Assembly (NCBI GenBank): GCA_026988735.1 | Contig: JALSKR010000080.1 | Coordinates: 1-18,846 of the forward strand | Source: Sulfurimonas sp. | Lineage (GTDB): Bacteria; Campylobacterota; Campylobacteria; Campylobacterales; Sulfurimonadaceae | Direction: 5' to 3' | Length of the DNA stretch: 18,846 nt | Shown here: positions 7,420 through 17,054 of the stretch, piece by piece | Layout of the letters: every line of letters starts with the position of its first letter | Position numbering within the stretch: position 1 is the first letter of the stretch | The notes under the pieces: model-generated | Told to the model about the DNA's origin: nothing | Databases searched by the model: none | What the model saw: only the letters and a program-made list of their open reading frames with translations | Made by a program: the position numbers and the translations under genes

Positions 7420-8730
7420 TTAGTTATTCATGTATCTTTCACCTTGAACAGATTCATCCAGACCCATTGTTTCTTCATCTTCACTTACACGTGAACCACC
7501 AGTCAATGCAGTGGCAATATAATAAACAACAACAGTACCAACGAGAGTGAAAAGTCCGACAATAACAACAGACTCAACCTGAACAATAAACTGCCCTATT
7601 CTGTCACCTGATTCTTTCAGCGGTCCGTCCCACAGTAAATCGTTGTCTTTTAAAGCTAAAAGACCTGTTGCAAGTGCACCAAACAAACCAGCTAAAAAGT
7701 GAACACCGAATGCATCTAAAGAATCATCATAACCAAGTTTCTTTTTAAGTACAGTAACACCCCAAAACGCGAATAAAGTTCCGACAATACCAACGATAAA
7801 AGCACCACCGACACCAACAAATCCGGCAGCAGGAGTAATAGCAACAAGCCCTGAAACAGCACCTGTAGCAAGTCCTAACAATGTAGGCTTTTTATACACA
7901 AACCATTCAGCAAGCATCCATGTAATCGCAGCTGCAGCAGTTGCTATTGTAGTAGTCAAGAGTGCTACACCGGCAATAGCGTTCGCTCCAAATGCAGACC
8001 CTGCATTGAATCCGTACCAGCCAAACCATAAAAGAGCTGCACCAAGCGCAGTTAAAAGCACTGTAGCAGGTTTCATGGCAGACTTAGGATATCCGACACG
8101 TTTGCCAACAAGAACAGCGAGAACCAAACCGGCCAGACCGCCATTCATATGTACAACTGTACCACCGGCAAAGTCTAAAGCACCTAAATCAAAAAGATAA
8201 GCACCGTCTCCGCCCCAAACCATATGAGCAACAGGAGCATACACTACAAGTCCCCAAAGAGCCACAAATACCAGCCATGTGGAAAATTTAATACGCTCTA
8301 TAACCGAACCTGCAGCAATAGCTACTGTAATAGCGGCAAATGTACCCTGAAACGCCACAAATACATATGTAGGGTATGTTCCGCTTAAATCGTGCCAGCT
8401 GATTCCATTTAGGAATACATTTGAAAATCCGCCCATCACATTTTGAACAGCAGCAGAATCTGCCGTACCAAATGCTATCGAATAACCGGCAGCGATCCAA
8501 ACAACAAATGCAACTACAAACGCTCCAAATACCATAGCATATGTATTAAGTACGTTTTTACTTCTTGTCATACCTGCATAAAACAGTGCAAGTCCTGCAG
8601 GTGTCATCAGTAATACCAATGCAGTTGACATCATCATCCATGCTGTATCACCTGTATCGAGTGTTGCTGTATCCTCCGCAAATACGAATGTTGGTAAAGC
8701 AAATAAAAATGCTAATAACCATTTCTTCAT
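7420..8730 (-). CDS. amt: Ammonium transporter (Amt family), first copy with signal peptide
   Basis: I start this gene at 8730 (436 aa), where AGGA lies a few bases upstream and a typical cleavable signal peptide begins (MKKWLLAFLFALPTFVFA). An ATG nine codons earlier is possible. Eleven membrane segments follow. The pore histidines are H194 (DFAGGTVVHMNGG) and H344 (DAFGVHFLAGLFG), the Phe gate is in AFQGTFAA near 126-133, and GSVIERIKFS and GWYGFNAGS are present. It should be a trimeric inner-membrane ammonium channel. It is the first gene of an amt-glnK-amt-tonB run; glnK follows after 82 bases. Confidence 0.95.
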   Translation of the reverse strand: MKKWLLAFLFALPTFVFAEDTATLDTGDTAWMMMSTALVLLMTPAGLALFYAGMTRSKNVLNTYAMVFGAFVVAFVVWIAAGYSIAFGTADSAAVQNVMGGFSNVFLNGISWHDLSGTYPTYVFVAFQGTFAAITVAIAAGSVIERIKFSTWLVFVALWGLVVYAPVAHMVWGGDGAYLFDLGALDFAGGTVVHMNGGLAGLVLAVLVGKRVGYPKSAMKPATVLLTALGAALLWFGWYGFNAGSAFGANAIAGVALLTTTIATAAAAITWMLAEWFVYKKPTLLGLATGAVSGLVAITPAAGFVGVGGAFIVGIVGTLFAFWGVTVLKKKLGYDDSLDAFGVHFLAGLFGALATGLLALKDNDLLWDGPLKESGDRIGQFIVQVESVVIVGLFTLVGTVVVYYIATALTGGSRVSEDEETMGLDESVQGERYMNN

Positions 8731-8928
8731 GTGAATCCTTTTTTTGAATATTTTCAAAGCAAAGTATAGAATAATTACATCTTTTTTTTCAGCTGAAACT
8801 GATTAATTTTTAAGCAGCTTTTACAATTCTTTCATTTTTTATACAATTGCGCAAAAGTTCATCAGTTTTAAACATTTTATTAAGCGACAATAAGATAATA
8901 TATATAAATTTAAATTTTAGGTGTTTCA
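8731..8928. promoter_or_regulatory. Divergent promoter region between amt and gyrA
   Basis: These 198 bases are AT-rich. For the amt side the best -10 is TATACT on the minus strand at 8763-8768, with no clear -35. For gyrA a GATAAT/TATATA stretch at about 8894-8906 is the best -10, and AGG at 8919-8921 is a weak ribosome-binding site before ATG 8929. I see no sigma-54 GG-N10-GC motif facing amt, so nitrogen control here is probably not by NtrC. Confidence 0.35.
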
Positions 8929-11409
8929 ATGAGCAACTTGTTAAACAATGGTGATATACAAAGTATAAATATAGAAGAAACTCTTCAAAACAGCTATCTA
9001 GATTACTCTATGAGTGTTATAGTCGGTCGTGCCCTACCTGATGTCAGGGACGGGCTCAAACCTGTTCACAGACGAATTCTCTATGCGATGGACAAACTCA
9101 ATCTCTCTTTTGGTGCAAAGTATAAAAAATCAGCACGTATAGTCGGAGATGTTATCGGTCAATACCACCCTCACGGAGATACGGCAGTCTATGATGCACT
9201 CGTGCGAATGGCACAGGATTTCTCCATGCGAATGGAACTTGTAGACGGACAGGGAAACTTTGGTTCGGTTGACGGTGACTCAGCAGCTGCGATGCGTTAC
9301 ACGGAAGCCCGTATGACAAAGTATGCAGGAGAACTGTTAAAAGATTTGGAAAAAAACACTGTAAATATGATAGACAACTATGACGGTACAACAAAAGAGC
9401 CGGATGTAATGCCGACACGTGTACCGAACCTTTTGATAAACGGTTCTTCAGGAATTGCCGTTGGTATGGCAACAAACATTCCTCCCCACAACCCTACTGA
9501 AATTATGAACGGGCTCAAAGCACTTTTGGAAAATCCGAATATTACACTTCCTGAAATCATGGAACATATCAAAGCGCCCGATTTTCCGACAGGCGGCATT
9601 ATATTTGGTAAAAAAGGGATTATGGATGCCTATGAAACGGGGCGTGGCCGTATAAAAGTACGTGCAAAAACACATATTGAGAAAAAAGGAAACAAAGACG
9701 TCATTGTTATTGATGAGCTTCCTTATCAGGTAAACAAAGCCCGCCTTATTGAAAACGTTGCCAATTTGGTTAAAGACAAAATGATAGACGGAGTCAGTGA
9801 AATCAGAGATGAATCTGACCGTGACGGAATGCGCGTTGTCATTGAGCTCAAGCGTGATACTATCAGTGAAATTGTTTTAAACAATCTATTTAAACAAACT
9901 GCGATGCAAACGACATTTGGTATTATTATGCTATCTATCTTAAACCAGGAACCAAGAATTTTTGGTCTTATTGAGATTCTTAAACATTTTATCAATCACC
10001 GAAAAACTATTATTATCCGTCGTACAATTTTTGATTTGGAAAAAGCAAAAGCGCGTGCACATATTTTAGAAGGTTTGAAAAAAGCGATAGATATTATTGA
10101 CAAAGTCATTCGTACTATCCGTGCTTCCACAAACGAAGAAGAAGCAAAAGAAAACCTGGTAACTGAATTCGATTTTTCAGAAATCCAGGCTGCAAGCATT
10201 GTTGCAATGCGTCTTGGTCGTCTTACAGGACTTGAAATTGAAAAAATAGAAAATGAATTGGCAGAGCTTATGAAGCAAATTGAGTTTCTTGAGTCAATTT
10301 TACAAAGCGAAAAAGTACTTCACGGTATAATAGGTGAAGAGTTTGATGAAATTTTACAGACATATACCACAAAACGAAGAACTGACATCGAAGATGACTA
10401 TGATGATATAGACATCGAAGATTTAATTCCTAACGAGCCAATGGTTGTTACAATTACACACAGAGGGTACATCAAACGTGTGCCACTCGCAAGCTATGAA
10501 AAGCAAAAACGCGGAGGTAAAGGAAAAACAGCTGTCACAACCTATGAAGATGACTTTATAGAAAACTTCTTTACATGTAATACGCATGATACACTCCTTT
10601 TTGTTACAGACAGAGGACAGCTCCACTGGTTAAAAGTCTATCGCATTCCTGAGGGAAGTCGTACAGCCAAAGGAAAAGCTGTTGTCAATCTGCTTAATTT
10701 AATGGCGGATGAGCAGATTCAGTCTATTATTCCTACAACTGATTTCAGCGAAGATAAATCTTTGGTTTTCTTTACGAAAAACGGCATTGTGAAGCGAACA
10801 AATTTAAGTGAATTCAGTAATGTAAGAAGCAATGGTGTCAGAGCTATAGTTTTAGATGAAGATGATGCACTCATTACAGCAAAAATTGCAGATAAAAGTA
10901 TCAAATATCTTTTCATAGTGACGAAACTTGCACAATGTATCAAATTTGAAATAGAAAAAACCCGTGAACAGGGACGAAGTACACGCGGAGTAAGAGGTAT
11001 TAAGTTTAAACATGAGGGTGATGAAGTCGTCGATGCAAACATTATAGCAAGTGATGATCAGGAGATTCTGATTGTTGCTGAAAAAGGCATAGGAAAACGA
11101 ACTGACGCAGGAGAATACAGATTGACAAACCGTGGCGGTTCCGGTGTTATTGCTATGAAAATGACAACAAAAACAGGCAAACATATTGTCGGTTGTTTGA
11201 TGGTAGATGAGGGCATGGATATGATGGCACTCACAAAAGCCGGTAAAATGATTCGTGTTGATATGCAGACGATCTCCAAATCAAGCAGAAACACTTCCGG
11301 TGTATACATTGTAAAAGGAGATGAAGTTGTCAGTATTTCACGCTGTCCGAAAGAGGAAAAAAGCGAAGATGACGAAGAAGACACATCTCCTTCTTTAAAT
11401 TTGGAATAG
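8929..11409 (+). CDS. gyrA: DNA gyrase subunit A
   Basis: The protein has 826 residues and is the cutting and rejoining subunit of gyrase, which introduces negative supercoils with GyrB and ATP. The winged-helix and tower domain begins with [21 protein letters not shown] at about 22-42. The catalytic tyrosine is Y124 in RYTEARM. The quinolone-determining region reads [11 protein letters not shown] with T85 and D89, which is the wild-type state I recall for Campylobacter (Thr, not Ser), so no resistance change is visible. The GyrA box QKRGGKG near residue 525 and the following beta-pinwheel separate it from ParC. The acidic tail ends LNLE. The last codons and the stop also form part of a probable sigma-54 promoter for flgP. 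Confidence 0.98.
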   Translation: MSNLLNNGDIQSINIEETLQNSYLDYSMSVIVGRALPDVRDGLKPVHRRILYAMDKLNLSFGAKYKKSARIVGDVIGQYHPHGDTAVYDALVRMAQDFSMRMELVDGQGNFGSVDGDSAAAMRYTEARMTKYAGELLKDLEKNTVNMIDNYDGTTKEPDVMPTRVPNLLINGSSGIAVGMATNIPPHNPTEIMNGLKALLENPNITLPEIMEHIKAPDFPTGGIIFGKKGIMDAYETGRGRIKVRAKTHIEKKGNKDVIVIDELPYQVNKARLIENVANLVKDKMIDGVSEIRDESDRDGMRVVIELKRDTISEIVLNNLFKQTAMQTTFGIIMLSILNQEPRIFGLIEILKHFINHRKTIIIRRTIFDLEKAKARAHILEGLKKAIDIIDKVIRTIRASTNEEEAKENLVTEFDFSEIQAASIVAMRLGRLTGLEIEKIENELAELMKQIEFLESILQSEKVLHGIIGEEFDEILQTYTTKRRTDIEDDYDDIDIEDLIPNEPMVVTITHRGYIKRVPLASYEKQKRGGKGKTAVTTYEDDFIENFFTCNTHDTLLFVTDRGQLHWLKVYRIPEGSRTAKGKAVVNLLNLMADEQIQSIIPTTDFSEDKSLVFFTKNGIVKRTNLSEFSNVRSNGVRAIVLDEDDALITAKIADKSIKYLFIVTKLAQCIKFEIEKTREQGRSTRGVRGIKFKHEGDEVVDANIIASDDQEILIVAEKGIGKRTDAGEYRLTNRGGSGVIAMKMTTKTGKHIVGCLMVDEGMDMMALTKAGKMIRVDMQTISKSSRNTSGVYIVKGDEVVSISRCPKEEKSEDDEEDTSPSLNLE

Positions 11410-11418
11410 TACTTGCTA
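11401..11418 (+). promoter_or_regulatory. Sigma-54 promoter for flgP-flgQ-flgR, overlapping the gyrA stop codon
   Basis: TTGGAATAGTACTTGCTA has GG at 11403-11404 and GC at 11415-11416, exactly the 12-base register required by RpoN. It agrees with the TTGGAAC...TTGCTT form I recall for Campylobacterota flagellar genes. The bases TTG GAA TAG are also the last two codons and the stop of gyrA. Transcription would begin near 11428, giving a leader of about 27 bases before flgP ATG 11455. Confidence 0.72.
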
Positions 11419-11454
11419 GAAATTTAAATATTATTTAATTAAGAGGGAATTAGC

Positions 11455-11973
11455 ATGAAAAAAAATATTATTACCGGAAGTGTCATTACTGCATTAGCAT
11501 TAGGATTTTCAGCCTGTGCTTCTTGTCAGCCTGACGACAACCTACCATGTAATACAAAACAAATATCACCTGTCCAACAGAAGGCAAGGGTCATTCAAAT
11601 GCCAATGACAAAAAAATCGTTGCCAAAGTTACCAAAAAACACACCGGTATTACAATGCAACAAGCCACTCAGAATTAGTGTTGTGGGACAAGGTGTTGCT
11701 CCCTGTAATGGAGCATGCTCACCAGCACAAGCCTTAGCCTTGGCAAAAAGAGCTGCTATAGCAGATGCCTACCGCCTTATTGCAGAAAAGGTGAAAGGTG
11801 TATATGTAGAAGGAAATGATTATGTAAAGAATATGATGATTAAAAAATCAACAGTTCGTACACATGTGGCAGCATGTTTACGAAATACTACTATAGTAGA
11901 GACAAGCTTTAAAGATGGTCTATGTCAAGTAGAAATGGAAATAAAGCTTAAATATGCGGATATTGTTCGTTAA
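11455..11973 (+). CDS. flgP: Flagellar outer-membrane lipoprotein FlgP
   Basis: The protein has 172 residues and an LPP20-type domain (about 72-172) with the motif ALALAKRAAIADAYRLIAEKV that is typical of FlgP. The signal peptide ends at a weak lipobox FSAC with Cys 21. In Campylobacter jejuni FlgP forms the basal disk below the outer membrane and is needed for motility. Length and position, directly after gyrA and before flgQ and flgR, are as I recall in that species. The protein is unusually rich in cysteine: besides Cys 21 there are residues 24, 32, 68, 84, 88, 141 and 157, so disulfides are likely. The ribosome-binding site is AGAGGG. It overlaps flgQ by 20 bases. Confidence 0.9.
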   Translation: MKKNIITGSVITALALGFSACASCQPDDNLPCNTKQISPVQQKARVIQMPMTKKSLPKLPKNTPVLQCNKPLRISVVGQGVAPCNGACSPAQALALAKRAAIADAYRLIAEKVKGVYVEGNDYVKNMMIKKSTVRTHVAACLRNTTIVETSFKDGLCQVEMEIKLKYADIVR

Positions 11974-12334
11974 TTTTATTCTACTCTCTAGTTTAGCATA
12001 CGCTGACTTTTACTACATATCCTATAAATATGTGGTAAAAGATTTTCAACTATATAATGAACAAATTCTTGTTTCAAGAGCAATGCAGTCTTGTGCCGGC
12101 ACCATCAGCCAATCCATAGTCTTTGAGAAAAAAAACAATGATACATTTGAAAACTTTATAAAATATAAACAAGACAAAATGATTGATTTTTTCGATAAAC
12201 TTGGATTACATGTAAAGAGTTATGACTCTTTTAATACAACCAATTCACATACAAATACCACAATTACTTTTTTCACACAATGTTTCAAAGTCGATTTTAA
12301 TGATAATTTTGTTAAAATTTCAGCTTTAAAATAG
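11954..12334 (+). CDS. flgQ: Flagellar protein FlgQ
   Basis: The protein has 126 residues. An N-terminal signal peptide (MRILFVNFILLSSLAYA, cleavage about residue 17) sends it to the periplasm. The mature part is small, aromatic-rich and has two Cys (AMQSC and FTQCF) that could form one disulfide. Sequence detail alone would not name it; the call rests on its place between flgP and flgR, the size, and the export signal, as in Campylobacter jejuni, where FlgQ is needed for motility and supports FlgP. It begins inside the flgP 3' end, so the two are translated as a coupled pair. Confidence 0.78.
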   Translation: MRILFVNFILLSSLAYADFYYISYKYVVKDFQLYNEQILVSRAMQSCAGTISQSIVFEKKNNDTFENFIKYKQDKMIDFFDKLGLHVKSYDSFNTTNSHTNTTITFFTQCFKVDFNDNFVKISALK

Positions 12335-12356
12335 CCGAGTAAAAATAGGACTTTTT

Positions 12357-13496
12357 GTGAAAATAGCCATAGTCGAAGATGATATCAATATGCGTAAATC
12401 TCTTGAAATTGCTATGAGCGATTACAAAGAGTTTACGGTCAAAACATTTAAAAATGCCAAAGATGCGCTCAAAGGGCTTGATGAGAGTTTTGATTTGGTT
12501 ATTACGGACATTAATATGCCTGGCATGGACGGTATAGAATTTGTCAAAGAGTTAAACGGCAGATATGAAGTCATCATAATGACAGGCAATGCAACACTGA
12601 GTCGGGCTATTGAGTCTATTCACCTGGGTGTCAAAGATTTTTTACTCAAACCTTTTGATGTTGATACACTTGTAGATGCAATTAAACGTGAAGAAGTTGT
12701 CCAAAAAGTAAAAAAATCAGTACCAAAGAGCAAAAAAACAACAAATGACTTTTTGGGCTCGTCCGAAGCACTCACAAAAGTTTTAAGTATTGCACAAAAG
12801 GCCTCAAAAACAGATGCAAGTATTTTACTTTTAGGAGAAAGCGGTGTCGGTAAAGAAGTTTTTGCTTCTTATATACATACAAATTCTCCGCGGGCAAAAA
12901 AACCCTTTGTAGCTATCAATATGGCTGCAATTCCTGAAAACCTGATAGAGAGTGAGCTTTTCGGTTTTGAAAAAGGTGCTTTTACTGATGCTTCTCAAGC
13001 CAAAGCAGGACAGTTTGAACTGGCAAACGGAGGCACACTCTTTTTGGATGAAATCGGGGAAATGCCCTATGGTGTTCAGGCAAAACTGCTCCGGGCACTG
13101 CAGGAAAAAGAGGTCCGAAGACTTGGTTCTGCAAAAGCCGTTAAAATAGATATTCGTGTCATTTCTGCTACAAATGCAAATTTGGATGAAAAAATAAAAA
13201 ATGGAGAGTTCAGGGAAGATTTGTACTACAGACTCAATACAATCCCTTTGCATATTCCCCCTTTAAGAGAAAGAAAAGATGAAATTTTAGAAATTGCCCA
13301 GGCAATGATACTGCAAAACTGTCAGAAATACGGTTTTGAAAATAAAACACTCTCAGAAGGTGCAAAAAATGAACTTTTATCCTATAATTGGCCGGGAAAT
13401 ATTCGTGAACTTCTTTCAGTTGTAGAACGTGCTGTGATACTCAGTGAAGACAATGAGATTCAAAAAGATGAACTTTTTTTAGATATTAGAAAATAA
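12357..13496 (+). CDS. flgR: Sigma-54 activator and response regulator FlgR, lacking a DNA-binding domain
   Basis: The start is the GTG at 12357 (379 aa), with AGGA six bases upstream. Residues 1-115 are a receiver domain with phospho-acceptor D51 (ITDINMPGMDG), T76 (MTGNAT) and K98 (KPF). Residues of about 132-360 are the sigma-54 interacting AAA+ domain: Walker A GESGVGKE (160-167), Walker B GGTLFLDE (225-232), and the loop GAFTDA (207-212) instead of the common GAFTGA. The protein ends soon after the AAA+ lid, so the Fis-type helix-turn-helix of NtrC is missing. Helicobacter pylori FlgR has this short form; Campylobacter jejuni FlgR is longer. It is probably phosphorylated by FlgS and activates RpoN-dependent flagellar genes from solution. 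Confidence 0.93.
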   Translation: MKIAIVEDDINMRKSLEIAMSDYKEFTVKTFKNAKDALKGLDESFDLVITDINMPGMDGIEFVKELNGRYEVIIMTGNATLSRAIESIHLGVKDFLLKPFDVDTLVDAIKREEVVQKVKKSVPKSKKTTNDFLGSSEALTKVLSIAQKASKTDASILLLGESGVGKEVFASYIHTNSPRAKKPFVAINMAAIPENLIESELFGFEKGAFTDASQAKAGQFELANGGTLFLDEIGEMPYGVQAKLLRALQEKEVRRLGSAKAVKIDIRVISATNANLDEKIKNGEFREDLYYRLNTIPLHIPPLRERKDEILEIAQAMILQNCQKYGFENKTLSEGAKNELLSYNWPGNIRELLSVVERAVILSEDNEIQKDELFLDIRK

Positions 13497-13513
13497 TAAC
13501 AGGAGAAAATGTA

Positions 13514-14545
13514 ATGAAAAAATATAATGTGGCAGTTGTCGGTGCAAACGGTGCTGTAGGTGAAGAGATTTTGCGGGTACTCGAAGAGATTGATTTCCCT
13601 TTGAACAAATTAGTCCTGCTTGCAAGTGCAAGAAGTGTTGGCAAACAGGTAGAATTTAATGGAGAAAATTTTAATATTATAGAGTTGACACATGATGTTT
13701 TCAAACAAGAAGAGATAGAAATTGCCCTTTTTAGTGCAGGGGGCAGTGTCAGTGCAGAATTTGCCCCTTCTGCTGTTTCGGCAGGCGCTGTTGTTATCGA
13801 CAACACTTCGCATTTCAGAATGGATCCGAATGTTCCGCTTGTTGTGCCGGAAGTAAACCCTCAAGATATTGCACAATGGAAAGAAACGGGAATCATTGCA
13901 AATCCAAACTGCTCAACCATTCAGATGGTACAGGCACTCAAACCGCTTGATGAAGCGTATGACCTCGTTCGTGTGGATGTTGATACATACCAGGCAACCA
14001 GCGGTGCAGGAAAAACCGCTATGGAAGAGCTCGTCAGCCAAATGCAGGCATTTTTTGCATTTAAGCTTGATGAAGCTGAGCACAAAGCATTTAACCAGCA
14101 GATAGCTCTCAATGTCATTCCGCAAATTGATGTTTTTACAGACAACGGTTATACAAAAGAAGAGATGAAAATGGTCAATGAGACAACAAAAATCATGCAT
14201 AAAGAGATTGCACTCAGTGCTACATGTGTACGTGTACCGACACTCCGAGGACATGCAGAAGCAGTCACTATGACTTTTGATTCCCAAGTAGATGCTAATG
14301 AAGCAAGAGAGATCTTGCGTAAAGCGCCAAATATTGTCGTTTTAGATAATCCAGATGAAGCGCTTTACCCTATGCCTGCTACATGTATAGATAAAAATGA
14401 AACCTTTGTCGGACGCATAAGAAATGACCTTTTTGCAAATAATATGCTCCATATGTTTGTAGTTGCCGATAACTTACGCGTAGGAGCCGCTACAAATGCG
14501 GTCAGAATCGCTCAAAAATGGATAGAAATGGAAGAAGGATTATAA
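13514..14545 (+). CDS. asd: Aspartate-semialdehyde dehydrogenase
   Basis: The 343-residue enzyme makes aspartate semialdehyde from aspartyl phosphate with NADPH, a branch point for lysine, diaminopimelate, threonine and methionine. The nucleotide-binding motif is VGANGAVGEEIL at residues 9-20, and the active-site cysteine is C133 in NPNCSTIQM. The substrate-handling motif TSGAGKTAMEEL follows. Length matches the family. It lies 17 bases after flgR with an AGGAG ribosome-binding site and is next to flgR in Campylobacter jejuni too, as I recall. There is no functional link between the two that I know of. Confidence 0.97.
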   Translation: MKKYNVAVVGANGAVGEEILRVLEEIDFPLNKLVLLASARSVGKQVEFNGENFNIIELTHDVFKQEEIEIALFSAGGSVSAEFAPSAVSAGAVVIDNTSHFRMDPNVPLVVPEVNPQDIAQWKETGIIANPNCSTIQMVQALKPLDEAYDLVRVDVDTYQATSGAGKTAMEELVSQMQAFFAFKLDEAEHKAFNQQIALNVIPQIDVFTDNGYTKEEMKMVNETTKIMHKEIALSATCVRVPTLRGHAEAVTMTFDSQVDANEAREILRKAPNIVVLDNPDEALYPMPATCIDKNETFVGRIRNDLFANNMLHMFVVADNLRVGAATNAVRIAQKWIEMEEGL

Positions 14546-15064
14546 ATGATAGAAAAAATATTTGAAAGTGGCTTATGGAGTTCGCGTTTTATGGTGCTAA
14601 TGGCTGTAATTTTTGGTCTTATAGGTGCTGTATCACTCTTTATTGTTGCAAGTTTTGATGTCTATGAAACAGCAAAACTTGTTATAGATACTTATATAAA
14701 TCATCATCATCCAGAGCATTTTCATGAGCTGGTTGTTGGTGGAATTATAGGTGCTGTAGATTTGTACCTTATTGGTGTTGTAATGCTACTCTTCTCTTTT
14801 GGTTTGTATGAACTCTTTATTTCTGATATCGATGCTGCAAGAGAAGATGCAACAAGAGAAAATAAAATTTTATCTATCCACTCACTTGATCAGCTCAAAG
14901 ATAAAATATCCAAAGTTATCGTTATGGTTTTGGTTGTCGGTTTCTTTAAAAAAGTCGGACTTGCCAGTTACCAAACACCACTAGAACTGTTATATTTAGC
15001 CTTATCTATTACTGCCGTTGCTGTCGGTTTGTATTTTTTAAGTAAAGTCGGACACAATCACTAA
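14546..15064 (+). CDS. YqhA (UPF0114) family membrane protein
   Basis: The protein has 172 residues with about four membrane segments (near 15-38, 63-87, 123-145 and 149-166). Family features include the N-terminal ESGLWSSRFMVL and the central VDLYLIGVVMLLFSFGLYELFIS. The function of this family is not established. The loop between the first two helices is His-rich (NHHHPEHFHE), which could bind a metal, and the C-terminus ends HNH. The ATG follows the asd stop without a gap, and GAAGGA in the end of asd serves as the ribosome-binding site. Confidence 0.85.
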   Translation: MIEKIFESGLWSSRFMVLMAVIFGLIGAVSLFIVASFDVYETAKLVIDTYINHHHPEHFHELVVGGIIGAVDLYLIGVVMLLFSFGLYELFISDIDAAREDATRENKILSIHSLDQLKDKISKVIVMVLVVGFFKKVGLASYQTPLELLYLALSITAVAVGLYFLSKVGHNH

Positions 15065-15073
15065 GGAAAAAAA

Positions 15074-16114
15074 ATGGGAACAAAAAATAAAATATTTGTA
15101 GATGCATGTTTTGGGAAAGAGACACCATACACCCCTGTATGGATGATGAGACAGGCCGGTCGTTATCTTCCTGAATATATGGCAGTCCGTGCCAAAGCAG
15201 GAGATTTTTTAACGCTTTGTCACAATCCTGAAATGGCATGTGAAGTAACACTGCAACCGATTGACATAGTCGGGGTTGACGCTGCAATACTTTTCAGTGA
15301 CATCCTTGTCATACCTGATGAAATGGGTATGGACTTGTCTTTTGTAAAAGGAGAAGGTCCAAAATTTTCTGATCCGATAAAAACACAAGAGGATATCGAC
15401 AGGCTCACAGGCGGTGAAGAAGCTGCCAGTAAACTGACCTATGTATATGATACGATTAAACTCATCAAAACAAAACTTGCTGAGGACAAAGCCCTCATAG
15501 GATTTACAGGTTCCCCTTGGACACTTGCAACATATATGATAGAAGGACAGGGAACAAAAACCTACAATGTATGTAAAAAAATGATGTACTCAGATCCTGA
15601 ACTTTTACATACAATTCTGACAAAAGTAACTGAAGTTGTAAAACTTTACATGCAAAAACAGATAGAAGCCGGCATAGATGTTGTACAAATCTTTGACTCA
15701 TGGGCTGCTGCAATTGAACCGAGTAAATATGATGAATTTTCCTGGAAATACATGGTAGAGATTGCCGAATATCTGAAAGAAAAATATCCGCATATTCCTG
15801 TCATTATCTTTCCAAAAGGCATTCCTGCCTTTTTAAACAAAATATATGGCAATTTTGATGTATTTGGTGTTGACTGGTCTACTCCTATGGAGCTTGCCAA
15901 AGAAAAACTGGGTAACAGATATGTCTTGCAGGGAAATATGGAGCCGTGTCGTTTATATTCAAAAGAAGCTACAACAGAAACTGTAGAAGATATTCAAAAT
16001 ACTATGCAGGGAAAACGCCATATATTCAACCTCGGTCACGGAATTCTACCGGATGTTCCTGTTGAAAATGCGAAGCACTTCATCCAAGAGTGCCACCGTG
16101 TCAGCAAAAAATAA
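15074..16114 (+). CDS. hemE: Uroporphyrinogen decarboxylase
   Basis: The 346-residue cytosolic enzyme removes four carboxyl groups from uroporphyrinogen III to give coproporphyrinogen III in heme synthesis. Diagnostic segments are [15 protein letters not shown] at 21-35, [12 protein letters not shown] at 74-85 with catalytic Asp 76, [16 protein letters not shown] in the middle, and [10 protein letters not shown] further on. The C-terminal [12 protein letters not shown] is also typical. It starts nine bases after the YqhA-like gene with an AAGGA site. Its 3' end overlaps the start of the radical SAM gene. Confidence 0.98.
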   Translation: MGTKNKIFVDACFGKETPYTPVWMMRQAGRYLPEYMAVRAKAGDFLTLCHNPEMACEVTLQPIDIVGVDAAILFSDILVIPDEMGMDLSFVKGEGPKFSDPIKTQEDIDRLTGGEEAASKLTYVYDTIKLIKTKLAEDKALIGFTGSPWTLATYMIEGQGTKTYNVCKKMMYSDPELLHTILTKVTEVVKLYMQKQIEAGIDVVQIFDSWAAAIEPSKYDEFSWKYMVEIAEYLKEKYPHIPVIIFPKGIPAFLNKIYGNFDVFGVDWSTPMELAKEKLGNRYVLQGNMEPCRLYSKEATTETVEDIQNTMQGKRHIFNLGHGILPDVPVENAKHFIQECHRVSKK

Positions 16115-17054
16115 TATAATATTCGGACCTGTAAACTCTCGCCGTTTCGGTATGAGTTTGGGAGTGGATCTCTCGCCGTCAGTAAAACAGTGCAATTTTG
16201 ACTGTCTTTACTGTGAGCTGGCACCGAGTGCTACTGTTGACAAACAGTCACTTACTGTTTCAGTTGGTGAAATCATCACCCAACTCCAAAAACATCTTCA
16301 TGATAAAATAGATGTGATAACACTTACCGCCAACGGAGAGCCTACACTTTATCCCCATCTTGAGAGCCTTATTGATGCTATAAACAAGATCAAGGGAAAA
16401 ACCCAAACACTGATACTGACAAACAGTGCCACTCTTGTCAATGAAAAAACTTTTCATTCCCTTTTAAAACTTGATCAGGTCAAACTCTCTTTGGATGCTG
16501 TAAGTCATGACATTTTCAAAAAGATAGACAGACCCCATCCTTCCATTCAAATAGAAAATGTTGTACAAAAAGTTATAGATTTTTCTCACATTTATACAGG
16601 AAAACTTTTTATAGAGGTACTCTTTGTCCGTGATTTAAATGACACACAACAAGAAATAGAAAAATTGAATAAAGTTTTACATAAAATAAAATGTCAAAGA
16701 ATAGATATAGGCACAATAGACCGACCACCGGCATACCCTGTGGAGGGAATAAGCTATAAAGAACTTCATGACATTGCCCTCATGTTTGATGCTGATTTGC
16801 CTATTCACATAGCTTCACGACTTCACGCTGAGCCTAATAATTCTTATTATACCAAAGAAGAAGTACTCAACACTTTGGATAAACGTCCTTTAACCAGCGA
16901 AGATATTGACCTGCTTTTTGATGAAAAAAGCAAAGAAAACCTGAATGATTTGCTTACATGTAATGAGGTGACAATCAAAAATGTTGGAAATTTGACTTTT
17001 TATATACCTGCAGACAATTTAAAAAGAAAGCGCCAGCGAAGCAGTGGACACTAG
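16098..17054 (+). CDS. Radical SAM protein (COG0731-like)
   Basis: The frame is open from 16053, but I prefer the GTG at 16098 (318 aa), which starts just before the conserved [14 protein letters not shown] segment and limits overlap with hemE to 17 bases; ATG 16068 or 16053 are alternatives. The radical SAM [4Fe-4S] site is CNFDCLYC, followed by the TANGEPTL segment that binds S-adenosylmethionine and [10 protein letters not shown]. The C-terminal region ([16 protein letters not shown]) is a small extra domain. The resemblance is to the wyosine-synthesis-like radical SAM group, but bacteria lack that pathway in general and the substrate is unknown. It is paired with hemE as I recall in Campylobacter jejuni. 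Confidence 0.85.
   Translation: MSAKNNIIFGPVNSRRFGMSLGVDLSPSVKQCNFDCLYCELAPSATVDKQSLTVSVGEIITQLQKHLHDKIDVITLTANGEPTLYPHLESLIDAINKIKGKTQTLILTNSATLVNEKTFHSLLKLDQVKLSLDAVSHDIFKKIDRPHPSIQIENVVQKVIDFSHIYTGKLFIEVLFVRDLNDTQQEIEKLNKVLHKIKCQRIDIGTIDRPPAYPVEGISYKELHDIALMFDADLPIHIASRLHAEPNNSYYTKEEVLNTLDKRPLTSEDIDLLFDEKSKENLNDLLTCNEVTIKNVGNLTFYIPADNLKRKRQRSSGH

Noticed and set aside
8731..8928. Sigma-54 promoter for the amt-glnK block
   Set aside because: No GG-N10-GC motif faces amt in this gap.
9145..9200. Fluoroquinolone-resistance change in gyrA
   Set aside because: Residues T85 and D89 match the wild-type state I recall for Campylobacterota.
13913..14287. A minus-strand frame of 124 codons
   Set aside because: It lies wholly inside asd, whose active-site motif and full length are clear on the plus strand.
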